From Gordonia sp. KTR9 (GTDB lineage: Bacteria; Actinomycetota; Actinomycetes; Mycobacteriales; Mycobacteriaceae), in assembly GCF_000143885.2 (NCBI RefSeq), contig NC_018581.1, positions 3,038,001-3,102,000 on the forward strand: 64,000 nucleotides of DNA, given 5' to 3'. Shown in pieces: positions 61,772 through 64,000 of this stretch. Under the pieces are notes generated by a model. That model had not been told where the DNA came from. It made no database searches and saw only the letters and a program-made list of their open reading frames with translations. The position numbers were made by a program, and so were the translations under genes. Positions within the stretch are counted from its first letter, which is position 1, and the number at the start of each line of letters is the position of its first letter.

Positions 61772-61789
61772 TCACCGACGAGTCGGTGA
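61772..61789. promoter_or_regulatory. Palindrome upstream of the lipase/ligase gene
   Basis: TCACCGAC-GA-GTCGGTGA is a perfect 8+2+8 inverted repeat, extended on both sides to 11-base arms with one mismatch. It lies 35 bases upstream of the start at 61737, a position suited to a TetR-type or similar dimeric repressor. The regulator is not identified. Confidence 0.5.
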
Positions 61790-61818
61790 CTCAGGTCACT
61801 GTACCCAGTCGGGCGGGA

Positions 61819-64000
<2,182 letters not shown>

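Overview
The window is high-GC actinobacterial chromosome, most likely from a mycolic-acid-containing member of the Mycobacteriales such as Gordonia or a close relative. The genus is inference: no database search was run. The reasons are the fused HadA/HadB mycolate dehydratase, a Ddn-like deazaflavin reductase, MctB- and SteA-like proteins, an Rv1683-like lipase/acyl-ligase fusion, an rRNA operon directly behind tyrS, and a gene order in the right half that follows the M. tuberculosis Rv1658-Rv1713 region. Many genes begin at an ATG or GTG lying 5-8 bases after a TANNNT hexamer, which points to frequent leaderless initiation.

Bases 1-23650 are accessory metabolism: the end of mdh, ppk2, a DNA glycosylase, a large BTAD/AAA regulator next to a BBE-type FAD oxidoreductase, a PHBH-like monooxygenase, a pyruvyltransferase, a serine-hydrolase lipoprotein, an F420/PPOX protein with a DrrAB-type exporter and a GyrI-like protein, a luciferase-like oxidoreductase, a PoxB-like ThDP enzyme, an MBL hydrolase, an MpaB/Lcp-like oxygenase, HadAB, a Ddn-like protein, an alkyltransferase and an alpha/beta hydrolase.

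Bases 23650-32100 hold the most unusual content. A degenerate serine recombinase (Thr in place of the catalytic Ser) with repeated upstream motifs and a coupled small acidic protein precedes a four-gene, translationally coupled operon. The operon encodes a chorismate-mutase-like protein, a fused PabA-PabB, a prephenate-dehydrogenase-like protein and an AurF/CmlI-type diiron N-oxygenase. This is the gene set for p-aminophenylalanine followed by N-oxygenation to a nitroaryl product, without any NRPS or PKS in view. A GNAT protein and a HerA-like ATPase follow, then an alpha/beta hydrolase gene that carries a frameshift and sits behind a 16-codon leader peptide with two mutually exclusive hairpins.

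Bases 32700-64000 are mostly core genes on the minus strand: tRNA-Pro(GGG), der-cmk-rluB-scpB-scpA-parA, xerD-nudix-pyrG, mctB-steA, recN-nadK-tlyA, a TPR-HAD fusion, the 16S-23S-5S operon with recognisable processing stems and a consensus-like promoter, tyrS, a Trm112-like protein, the Rv1683-like fusion, and argH-argG (argG cut by the window end).
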